Shown: piece after piece, positions 20,901-32,900 of the stretch
Numbering within the stretch: position 1 is the stretch's first letter
Layout: each line of letters opens with the position of its first letter
Assembly: GCF_963855985.1 (NCBI RefSeq)
Contig: NC_087106.1
Coordinates: 14,524,012 to 14,588,011, forward strand
DNA: 64,000 nt
From: Ostrinia nubilalis
Taxonomy: Eukaryota > Arthropoda > Insecta > Lepidoptera > Crambidae
Direction: 5' to 3'
The notes under the pieces: model-generated
What the model was told of the DNA's origin: nothing
The model's database searches: none
What the model saw: only the letters and a program-made list of their open reading frames with translations
Position numbers and translations under genes: made by a program

Positions 20901-23900
20901 ACCAAGATACGATGAGGAGACGTTCTGAAAACAACGTGGATTGCGCAGATTCTTCGAAATCAGGTAACACCAACCCCATAATTAGGTGCTTCAACTGCAA
21001 CGAGATCGGGCATCCAAGTTTCAAGTGTGAAAAGACGGCATCTTCCGTGAAATGTCACAACTGTAATGAGGTGGGTCACCGTAGTTATAAGTGCGATAAA
21101 GCTCCTTCTAAATGCATGACATGTGATCGGGTTGGTCATCTTACTTCCAACTGTTATAAAAACATAGGAAAGTCAGTTTCTAATGAGTCCGAAAATACTT
21201 CAAAACAGAAACTTGTATCTTAAGTAATGACAGAGGTTACTGGTATCAAAAAATGTGTGTAACGGTATGTAATGGATTTAAAAGTAAATGGGTCTATAAT
21301 TTCTTGTCGCATCGATCTAGGGAATAAATGCTCTTTAATTCAGATTCCAATTCTCTGAACCTAAAAATGGTTTATCTAAATGATGACGCAACCTTGCCAA
21401 CCCTCAGTGGTGTAGGAGCTAATATGGTCATTACGCTTGGAGTAGTAGTTGCCACGGTACCTAGAAGATCAATATAATATCAGATAATATCATCTCGTAC
21501 TTAGTGGAAGACGTTCTGGCGCGTCCTGTCTTGTAAGGTCTTCCTTCTTCTTCTTCTTCTTCTTCTCTTATTAATGGCGATGAACTTGTGTTCTTTTTCG
21601 CAACGTCTTGTAAGGTCATCCCTTTACTGAAAAACTAGACATCCTTATAATTCCCTAACGATATTAAGTTTGGCTCTTGAGGTTCTCATGTATGTATACA
21701 ATGCGCGCAATCCAAGTTTCTGCTGATTGCGAATTGCTAGATTTTAAAATTGATGTAAAGGTCACGTTACGTGGTTTGAGAGGTCAGGAATATTATCTTA
21801 CAATTATAAAAATATTATAGATGTCTCACAGAAACCGATATGTACCTATTATAAAGTATTTCAAGACTTTGTCGTGTCCTACGATATAAAGCATATTCAA
21901 AAGGCCCAGGACTAGTGGGCAGGTTAAATATTTTAGATTATCGCACTATTTTAGATGCATTATCCACATCCATCCATCCATGGCGGCGACGACAAATGAT
22001 AGGATAAGCACCTACAAACATACAGGTTGGTATTGGTACATTACTAACATAAGACGACACCGAAGAGCCCTTCAGAATTGTAAAAGTGGAACAGAAGGTA
22101 AAGTATGCCATTAATTTTTAAGCACTGGCCACACAGTACAATGATAGAGACCTGGTACGCGTGGAGAGGCAAGTACCTACCACACGATGGTAAATAAAAA
22201 GATGGAAACCTGTAGTAAACTATCAAGATCCCTACCGTATAGTCCTCGATACTGACAGGTTTGTTATTAAGGACACACCTTTTACTCGAAAAAGTGGGTA
22301 GATTTGGATGAATTTCAAAAAAAATTTGAGTCTGAATCATCTGAAAATGACATTGCAAAAGATGAGTAAATAGTAGGTAAATTTAAATTGGGTAATGTCC
22401 TCTCTCAGAAACACTTGTAACATGTTGATTGTCTGTTGTAATAATAAATAGTATGATGTCGGTGACTTTATATCCACTTTATTATATGCTTTTAATATAT
22501 CTATATGAAATAGGTAATTATAATTTACACCAACTCTTTATGATTACCTAGTTTTGTAACTAAAACCAATTTGAATTAGTTCTAATATTTATTTTAAGTC
22601 TATTAGGATGTTTTTTTTTTCCATGAAATGTCAATTATGTTATATTGCACGTTATATTTTTTGTTTAAATGAAATAATAAGCGATGGGACTCGCTTTAAG
22701 TAGGATGGCCGAGCTGTTAGCGTCATATTTATATTTATACAATAACTATTGTTATTTTAGTAATTTTTAAATTGATTGTAACAATGAAGTAATAATTAAC
22801 CTATTTTATTTAATGTATTTTATTTGATTTCCGTTTATGTTGGTTCAATTAACTAGGATTGCAACAAATATTATTTTAATAACTACCGGTAATTTTATTA
22901 ATATTTATTGTCGATTATAATGGTAAAATATAAAACTATTTTTAGAAATATTTTATTATTATACACTTTCTTTAGTTTTCAATCAATTTCTGTTACGAGT
23001 TGTTAATTTGACTACAATTACAAAAGCCAGTCAGAGACGTCAGCCAATCGGAAGCGTCGACCAATCACAGCACACCGACTTGTGGTGGGGGTGATTGAGC
23101 GGGGCATTCGATAGCAGAGCGAGAGTCAGTCTTGATCGAGCGCTGAGCGGAGTAACAGTTAAGGACGAAATATTAATATTGTAAAAGTGTTGTGTGAAAT
23201 ATACTGTGAAAGTGCTGAAAAGTTATACGGAGTTTAATTTCCACTGACCTGACCCAATAATAATGAGTAGTGGATACTGACCAGGCAGCGGCAGGCAGTG
23301 CACGCGGCGCGGCGCGTCGAGGCGCGCGTCGGCCGGGCCCGCGCCGCCCGCGCCCCAGCCCGCCAGCGCCGAGCTCGCCCCCGACGCGTTCACTGCGAGC
23401 AGGAACGTCACGATATAAGGGTTCATATTCTCTATTGAGTGCTTACACTCAGCTACAGCAGTGCATCATCCAAAAACTTTAAGGATACACAATATCATAA
23501 ATGTAGGAGAAGTGTTGCGTTTGAGTACATGAATTTGGAAATCGTTTCGAGTGTATGTAGCAGATTAAAAAACATTGTCCTTTTATTGAGTACCTACCTA
23601 GTTGGCTGCCAAGTAACTTACTTGACATAATTAACGACTTACATTAAGTACCTACTTAGTAAGTAATTTATATCATTAATTTTATTGATCAAAGTTTAAC
23701 CATCTGCTTTCTCATTCTCCAAGCACAATATTAACCGATTCATAGTTCGAAGTTGACGGTCGAACTTGGAAAGTGTAAGGTTGATCTAACAAAGATTAGG
23801 GCCCAGGTGTTAGCAGATTGTTGTTGTTTCGAAACTTCATCAGGACTACGACTTCATCGTAAGCTCAGGGGACATAGCTTCACTATCAATTTGCTAAATA

Positions 23901-26900
23901 TCAGGTATAGTTTTTAGAGATAATTTACTTTTGGTCGTAGTTGTCGTAGCCTCTCACAACTACTAAGGGATGGAGCAGCTACGATCCGCGACTACGAACA
24001 TCTCTCCAGACAGTGCTACGAAAGTCCCGTAGTAAGATCCTTAAAAATTTTAATCTATGTTTGCTACGGTGTCCGTAGGCTGCGGACTACCCCAATGTGC
24101 TACGAATTTTCATATTTGCTACGAGATAGATGCTAGGAGTACCGGTCAGTGACTACGAACTTTTAAAATGCTGCATTATAAAACTATGAGTCTTTATTTT
24201 ATGAGTAGTTTGGGGTAATTGTTGAGTATTTACAAACGCTGATTAAAATGTAGCTCGTATTGTATGTGAACATTAACTTTGGAGGAATATACTCACAGAG
24301 ATGGGGCCAGATGTCGGTGAGGTTGGCCCAGGCGGCGGGGTCGAGGCTCTGCGGCGGCAGCAGCACCAGGTCGCTCAGGCCCTCCTCCTCCGCGCCCTCC
24401 GCCGCCTCCTCCATCAGCGGCATGAACTCGCAGCAGTGGTACGCGTACGAGAGCACCAGCGTCTACGGAAAATATTCATAACTTACTTACTATTACCACA
24501 GAATAAGTAATAGTACAGGTACAAAAGGATTACTCCGCAAGACGATTTAAATAAATGCGAGTCTTGCTACGACGCGATAAAGTGGAATTCAGCTCGCACA
24601 GCACTACGTACCTACAATTTTATTCACCTACAAGTTTTGTCTCTTTCTATCGCGTGCCTCTGAACTCTTCTTACGCTGTTAGGGTTGCTGTCTAGTGAAA
24701 AAATAATTAATCTACTTATATGTAATGAGGTACGTATGTAGGTAAGTACGCATTCATTATGGAAAACCTTGGGAAAGGCCTTTGTCCAGCAGTGGACGTC
24801 ATTTGGCTGAAACGAACGAACGCATTCTGAGCAGTAGTCATGGTAGGTTAAGTTCCTATACTATCCTAAGAGTTATTGATTACCTACATGGCAAACATAC
24901 CTTTCAGCATCTTTGGGAAGCGAAAAAAAAGATAAATCCGGTAGATTTCTTTTCGAATTTAAACACCCGAACGCCGCACAATATTTCTTTCTCTTTATGT
25001 CCATTTTTAAATAATACTCCGATCATAGAATTAGGTACCTACTACAACGCACGCCAGCGTCCTGACGGGCGCGCGCGTGACAGTCGACTGATATAATACC
25101 CGCCGGCGGGGCGCTTCGCTGTAGGTAATTATCGGATGTACCGCGCGAAGTGAGCCAGGCCTGCTATTACCTCTGGTTATAAAAACTTAAAAAAAAGTCT
25201 TTTCCTTTGGCAGCTTGCGGCTCCAAGCTAAAAATATTTTTTTCTTTCTGTTATACCTATCTCATAGGTCGTAGTCTCCTGTGCTATAAACCGCTGCACA
25301 ATGGTCGGCGTAAAACGCAAAAATATGTAATTTTGATTTCGTCTTAATTGAGCAACGCCAAACATACTGGAATGGACCTACCGGGAAACGCAGCGTGGGA
25401 CGTCCACCTACAAGGTGGACCGACGTCATCGTACAGGTAGCAGGGAAGCGCTAGACTGCGCCGCTACCAACCGATCAACATGGAAAGCATTAGGGGGAGG
25501 CCTATGTTCAGCAGTGGATGTCCTATAGTTGAAATGATGATGATGATGAAAATAATCGGGCAAATAGCTTTTATAATAGCTACGAAACTATTGATATATA
25601 CTCAACATCAAATAAACCGCACCTTCCGCGACGCGAACTTTAACGATTTTCTTCCGACACAATCATGGTGCCCCAACAATATTGGTGTTATTTGAAAGCC
25701 CAATAAATATCCTTAAAGAAAAACACATTTAATTTCTTAATAAATTATTAGCATATACCATAAATGTGACTTGAAAAAATACCTCACTTTGGGCCCACCT
25801 ATGGGATCAATTAGACCAAGTTTTATGGTTATAAAACCAAATAATGATTTCACGTGTCCTCTTTAACAGATGGATAGCAATTAAACCCAACTTAACAGTT
25901 TTATAGCCATAAAAGTTGGCTCTAGCGTAACTACCTATTTTTTGAAGAAGTGACTCTGGATCCTTCTAAAGACACATTTTTGGGGTAAAAACCTTTCCTT
26001 TAATGAAATAAAGGTTAGAACTAGGCTTTTAAATGGTACCAATATTGGTGGGAAGTGGGGATGCATACGTTTGAAAATGCTTGTCGCGGGAGGTGCGATT
26101 TATTTGACGTCGAGTGTATTATTGATATGATTAAATGTCTTTTATGTGTGCATGGAACGGTTCGGAACAAACTGCATTGAATCTATATTGCATGTTGTGT
26201 TAGCCTATAATTGTTGTTGCATTGTAACTTTGTTCATAATTGTTATTTTTAAGTGTGCATGTTGTTATGTAACAATGTTGGTAGAACTAATAAATAAATA
26301 AATAAAAACAAAATAGCTCTTTTATTAAAAGGACTGTAAAGCCAAAGCTGTGTAATTTGTGTAAATTGATCGTTATGATAAATAAATATTTTTAGCCCAC
26401 GTTTTTTCATTTCGATAATGTAGTAACAACGATAAAAAGCGATTGAAAGTTTAAGATAGGTAGCAATTTCTAAGTGGATAGAATATAAAGGCTATCAATT
26501 CTGGAGCCCTGCTTGATTAATGGCAATCGTTTCACAACGCTCGAGTGATCCTTATTTTTTTATCTCTATTTTTTCTTTCCCTGAACCTTCTTAAAACTGA
26601 GATGTCGTGCTACTAAGTACCTATCATCAACAGCCCTTTACAGTCCACTGCTGGACTAAGTACCTATAGACTTAGAAAATTGTACAATATTTTCTGCCAC
26701 ATTTTTTCAGCGTAGAGCATGCTATACAATTGGGAAGTGTAAGACACCTTGAGGTGAGGTGAGGCCGGCAGCCACGGGAACACGTCGCTAGTGCAGCTCC
26801 GCTCAGTACCTGTATCCGCGGCAGCAGCTCGGGCGGGTGGAAGCGGCGCAGGTGCGGGTTGTTGTGCGCCTTGAGGTGCAGCAGGCGCTGTAGCCCGCTG

Positions 26901-29900
26901 GCCGGCAGCCACGGGAACACGTTGTTGCCCACGTTCCTGGTGCAAGTAATGCCGAGGCCATATAATTATTTCAATTAATTATAACAATAAGCTAAGTAAT
27001 TTGAAAACTGGCACTATTGCAGCTTGAACAGGTTGAAGTTTTTTAGGATATAAATAAATAATTATGCATTTATTCGCTAGAACAAAGAGTAGATATAAAG
27101 TTCTTGACAATAGCTTTATTTCATACGTATTACTTACAGGTCCTCTAACTTAGATATTGGCACGAAGGTTTCCATGTCTATGTGTTCTATCTGATTCTCT
27201 TCAAGATTTCTGAAACAAATCAAGCACTATAGTATCTTATCTTGATCACGTGCGACTTTTATAAAGAATAATCCGAGTAACGTTGAGTGTGTAGTATAAG
27301 ATAAAAAGTTTTTCAGATATCACTCTTATTCTGTATCCCACTCAGTGGAACTACGAGTAAAGCTTATTACGTAACGTCCCGGCGGCGGACACTGCCCGCC
27401 CCTCTCGCGACATTCATGAAGTTTTTCCAATTAACTGGCTCGGGCTCCCCCTTTGCATGTCTAATTGCGAATTGTTCGGCGCTTAGGGAAGCGGATGGCT
27501 TTTTAATAACGCGCCGAACTGCCGAATGATAAAGTTTGCCGAGTCCGAAATTTCAATATCTTGTAGGCCAATTTTAAGCAAAGCGGTATCTGTATTAATA
27601 TAAATTTTATTGGAAAATTTACATTTCGTTACGATCGCTTCAGGCTTCATTACGTGTGTAGAGTTGTAATTTGCATCGGCAGAGTGTTGACATTATAATT
27701 TGGCGTCGATTGTTATCAAAGTAAACAACGGGAACGGGAGCTTTGTAGCGGATTACATAACGTGGAAATAGTAACACTCGTGCCTCATTAGGGAATACTG
27801 AACAAGCTATTGTAAATACGGATCGCAATCAAGAGATACGGGGCGATAAACTGTTGCATAAATTGACTTTGCCATTCCGCCTGACTGTGTTAAATACCTA
27901 CATTATTATGTTCAATTTCATAAAACCTTTACAAATTATATTATAGTAGCAATAGCTTCATAAAGGGTTTGTTGAATCATGTCGCTACAGGAGCGTTGAG
28001 TAGCTTTGGTGAAACGAACTAACTGTATTATGTAGAGGGCATCAGAGTATCAATAAAACCCACTTTGAGTTATTATACCCTAGAAAATTTCATGCGTTTT
28101 ATTTAGGACCTGCTGACTACAGTATTCTTGACTATTTACACTTTCTTTCTATCATATTTGTCAGTCGCAATAGCGAAAACCAGTTTCAGGATATCATTAT
28201 TACGAAGTCCCTAATAGAAATGAGGCGAGTTTCTGAAACATTTTTCATTGTTTAGTTTTTTTCCATTTGTAATGTAAAATCAATATACTTATAATATAGT
28301 TAGCACTCACAGCACTTGCAGGCGCGGCGTGTGCACGAAGGCGTCGGCGGGCAGGCGGCGCAGGCGGTTGCGCGCCAGCAGCAGGTCGTGCAGGCGCGCC
28401 AGCCCGCGCAGCGCGCCCGCGCCCAGCGACGCGATGTTGTTGTCCGACAGCTCGCTGCAACACACGACAGTCACCCAGTGCCACTTTTTCTTCTTCGTCG
28501 CTACAATCTTGCCAGAGTGGTCGTGGTCGTCACACCCGGTCCAGTGGCAAGCCTCACAATCCGTCGCCATTCCTCCCGCACTGCAGCCTTTCGAGTGCCA
28601 CACCGACACCAAAAGGCTGCATCATGCTCTCTATCCCCAAAGCTTATGTTTCGTAAGCCACGATGACATTAGTAATTAAAGGCTCAATCAGCAATGAATA
28701 TTATAATTTTATTTCATGTTTGCTTTCAAATCTAATCCAAGTAACAAGGTTGCCATTGCTGAATGCAATAAAATATTATGGCAATGAAAGATTTTATTAT
28801 CCGAGATGCGAAAAATCTTAAGAGCTATAAAATTTAAATCAACTGCTTTATCATCACAATAAAACGCTTGAAATGAATCAAAAATCACTTAATAAAACCG
28901 AGACGTAAAAACAATTCTGTGGGAATATTAAGTTAAAATGTGGAATTCTAATGAATAAAGTAAAATTCTTACAGCACGCGCAGCTCGGCGCACTCGTGCA
29001 GCTCGGGCACGCTCTCCAGCTGGTTCGACTTCACGTCCCTGCAACATGAAGCTCACACTCACATAAAGTTCCAAAAGTACAGGGGCCGGCGGACGACCGG
29101 ATTAGCCGTCCTCTCTACATAGGGAACTGAAGCTGAAAACTATTAATTGCTGAGATATATTTGTTAAAGGTCTGTTTTATTCATTATTATCAATATAAAT
29201 GTATAAGATGGGATAAAGTAACATGATAAAATCTCTGTAACAAGTGACCAATTGTCTGGCTTACCCTAAGGAATGGTACGACAATTGAATACCGATCGGC
29301 CGTATCTAAGGTCGCGAGTTACGACCGGCCGCGCGCTCGCAGCGCGCCGCAATCGCGCCATCTGCGTTTACCCACCGTCCGCTATTTGTATTTGTCCGAC
29401 CCGAACCCAACGGAATGAAATGAATTCTACTTATTTGCATTTATATTTATTTAAGTATGTCGACACGACGCACGTAACGCTTATCTACACTGGCATCCAA
29501 TTGCGATAGTTTCAGTGAGAAGGGTGTAGTAGCATAATAAGTGATATTGTTTCGGAATACATTGTGTATATTATAGCTATGGTGTACGGTTCTTAGCCAG
29601 AAAACAAATGATACATCATCAGTTTCAGAAAAGACACAGAACTGTAACTTACTCTGTAAACAACACCGTTACATTTCGCCGTTTTGTCGTAAAAACAAAA
29701 GAGACCCACAAACAATAACAGGATCGTGTTTTCTCGTTAGCAAATAGATCTTGTTCGGCTTCGGGCGAGGGCCCAAGATTTTCCACGGTAAGCTTGTGAG
29801 CGTAGGCGAGGCGGCGGCGGAATCCTGCAGCTCCGCTGGCGCCCGGGTTATGCAAAGCACGCGGCACTGGCGGATTACCGCCCGTGTCGCGCGGTAATAC

Positions 29901-32900
29901 CCCTCAGTGTGGATGTTTAGTTCACTCACACGACCTTGGTGTTATAGGTACGTATACGTCCTTTAGGTTACTCACCTTGATAGTTAACGTACGAGTACAA
30001 TCGCTCGATTCTATTTTCTATGAAAAGATAAGTTATTTTAGCAAGAGTGTGTATGTTGTGGGTTCTTTTCAGTGCATTTTCGTTTTGTTGCGCCTTGCGG
30101 ACTTGCGGCACAAATAACGACTACTCATCAAGGGGATATAACCAATTTATGTTTAAAAACAATTTGTTTCTATCAGTGCCATGTTCAATGATCAATGAAG
30201 TATAGGTCACCTTAGTCGTATAGTTTTTCGTATATTTTAAGTAAGTATCGAATAGTGGTACTGACAGCGTGCGCAGCTGCGGCGCCTCGGCGCACAGGCG
30301 CGGCGGCAGCGCGGCGAGGCGCGCGCGGTCGGCGCGCAGCGTGCGCAGGCGCGTGGTACCGTTCAGCGACGGCAGCTCGCGCAGCCCGCGCGCCTCCGAC
30401 AGGATGCTGTGGGGAGGGACGATCGGTTAGTGTATTGCGTGCACTATTTCTTATGTAAATCGTTCTCAGACCGCAGAGTAACAATAGTGACCTTATGAGA
30501 TTCAATGGCAGCATGGAAGCAGAACGCGAAAGTCACCTAAGTTATGCATTAGTTTTAGACGCGGCGGCTGTCATCTTCGAAAGTATTCATACATGCATTG
30601 TGCTGTTGCCGCTGCGGTCCGCATCTGCGGCCTCGCGAGCTGCGACACTGTGCTCTACAGTCGGCATTCCGCGCTCAATACCCACATTATGTAAGTAAGG
30701 GATAGAAACACACTAGCATACTTTTTAACCAAAAGTTATAAGTTACTACATTTTACTGATAATAATGTGTTTTATATTTTAGGACGTCAAGTTAACTGTC
30801 TAACTTTTGGCATAAAAATGAAACGATGGTGTAGCTGCCTCTAAAAATATTATTTTATGAGTTCTAATAGTTAAAACGAACTGATTTCAACTTTCAACTG
30901 TAAGAAAGAATCAAAGATTCATGGATTGAAATCTCGGAGATCTCGAACTTTACTACTTTTACGTATAAACCTGTTAATAACTTCCTTTTCGATTTTATGG
31001 TTATGATAACAAGGATAAAGGCAAGAGAGTTTGTTCATGATTGATTATCTGAAAACAGAAGCTCTTCATTTTATTGAATTGTTTATTCTTTCTAAGACTT
31101 GATAAATGTATAATTGTCTTACAAAACAATACTACGAGTAAAGTAGCCTGCAATACAAAATGTTTATTTAATAAGCCGAAAAATACTTATTTAATAATTA
31201 ATATATCAATTTTTTTAAAATAGAATTATAAAATATTATGCACCACAAAAATATTTGTTGTCAGGCGTGCTTTCTAAATTGTGTTAATTGAGGACACATT
31301 TGCCGGTGATTCGGAAGCTCAGTTGGCATAAACCGCCGGATCTGTTGTTATTTATTTTCGGGTCAGCGCGAGCGACTTCCCTCGCCTCGGAAATGAGATT
31401 ACTCCGGACGAAGTAATCTCGGCGGCTGTCCACCCGAACGTGTACAACTGTACATCTGTAGGTTCGAGGAGAGCCGATGGCGGCTGCGAGGGCCGTGAAG
31501 GGCGCGGAGGTCGCCGCGATCACTCGCGCGACCTTGGCCCTTTATTTGCGGACGAAAATAAGAGTTCGCGCAACACTGGCAATAACAAGGACGATGACTT
31601 TTGTTGACGAAACGAAAGCGGATGCTGCTGTCATTTGGTGCTGATGGAGTCTCTACTATTATGCAACTTACGTAAGCTCATACTCAATTATTTTGTATAG
31701 AATATAAAGGTTCTTTGTAATAAAATTCTGCGCCAGTTTTCCGTACATCTAAACAGGTATATGTAAAAGGCTCATTGGATTTACGAGTAAAATTAGTTGT
31801 TGGCTAAATATAAGGCACGATTATTATCGTAATTTTTCATATTATTAAAATAAATAGGCTAGGACGTTGTTCGTATGGAAAATATGATGAATAGTCACTC
31901 GCATTTAGCTGAAATTAGACTCTCCGATAAAATTTAACTTAATGTTGATCCCGAACCCTAAAAGTAATTAAGTGTGAGTATGGGGCAAGTACTACACATA
32001 ATTCTGTGGCGATATATCGACGTCGCGGTTCTCTGTGGGTTAACGGCGCAATCGTCGTAATTTTTTTGCAAGGGAGATGAAACGTTTTAACATTATAAAT
32101 AAACGTTTTGGATTTTTTATCATCTTCCGTCCTTCTTTATTACCAATTAAGATGCTGAGTTCCATCTCAGAGCCATTACATAGAAATCAATTTGCAGACT
32201 CTATCTAATTATACCGTTGTAATAGGTCACGTGGAACGACGCGCTTGGAATAGTCGGTAGGTGCGTTTGTATTAGGCATGAAATAAATTTATTTATTATA
32301 GATAATGACGAGAAATTCAAACAAAAGACATAAGTAATTTAAAATTATGATTTCGTATTAAAGTTGCCACAGTGACAAAAAAAGCTGATTCTATTCATAA
32401 AAACTTGTTTTTCTTTTCATGTAATCATATTTTTTAAGTTCACATGTATGTATTAATTCTTGCTGTTTGTTTTCTCAATAAAGAAAAAAATTAACAGATA
32501 ATACGCGTATACTGAATACCAATTTGCATGTAATGTACAACATTGCAGAACAGTAACAGATGTCGACTTAGGCTTCACAGTCCCAAAGGTCTATGTTCAT
32601 GTAATTCGCCCCGTTACAGGCTACGAGCGCGTATCGGCATCCAAATCTCTCGAGTGGCGATTGCTCCCAAAGGGTGCCGCCGCGACGAAGCCGAAAGCTT
32701 TCAATGTAGAGTCACCACCGCCCGTGACGTCAGACATATGAGTACCGAAATGCAAAACTGTGTACTTACTGTGACCGGATGATACAGTACGTATTTTATT
32801 ATCTCTCTACGACTGCTGGTTCTTATAAAGACGTGTAAATTCTTGTATTTGATTGCCGTGTAATTTTGTATCGTCCTTTTGAGAACATGTTCTTTGGCAC

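Larger units (their letters stand above)
18653..23258 (+). mobile_element. Gypsy-like LTR retrotransposon, gag only, with apparently identical LTRs
   Basis: Two 544-bp LTRs (18653-19196 and 22715-23258) begin TGTTAGCGTCAT and end CTGACCTGACCCAAT. I see no difference between them by eye. A probable 5-base target duplication AATAA is at 18648-18652 and 23259-23263; the repeat-like junction leaves a base or two of uncertainty. The internal part has one intact gag (19733-21223), a broken protease piece and a pol C-terminal scrap. RT, RNase H and integrase are missing, so it must be moved by enzymes supplied in trans. It lies antisense in a rickets intron. Confidence 0.9.
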
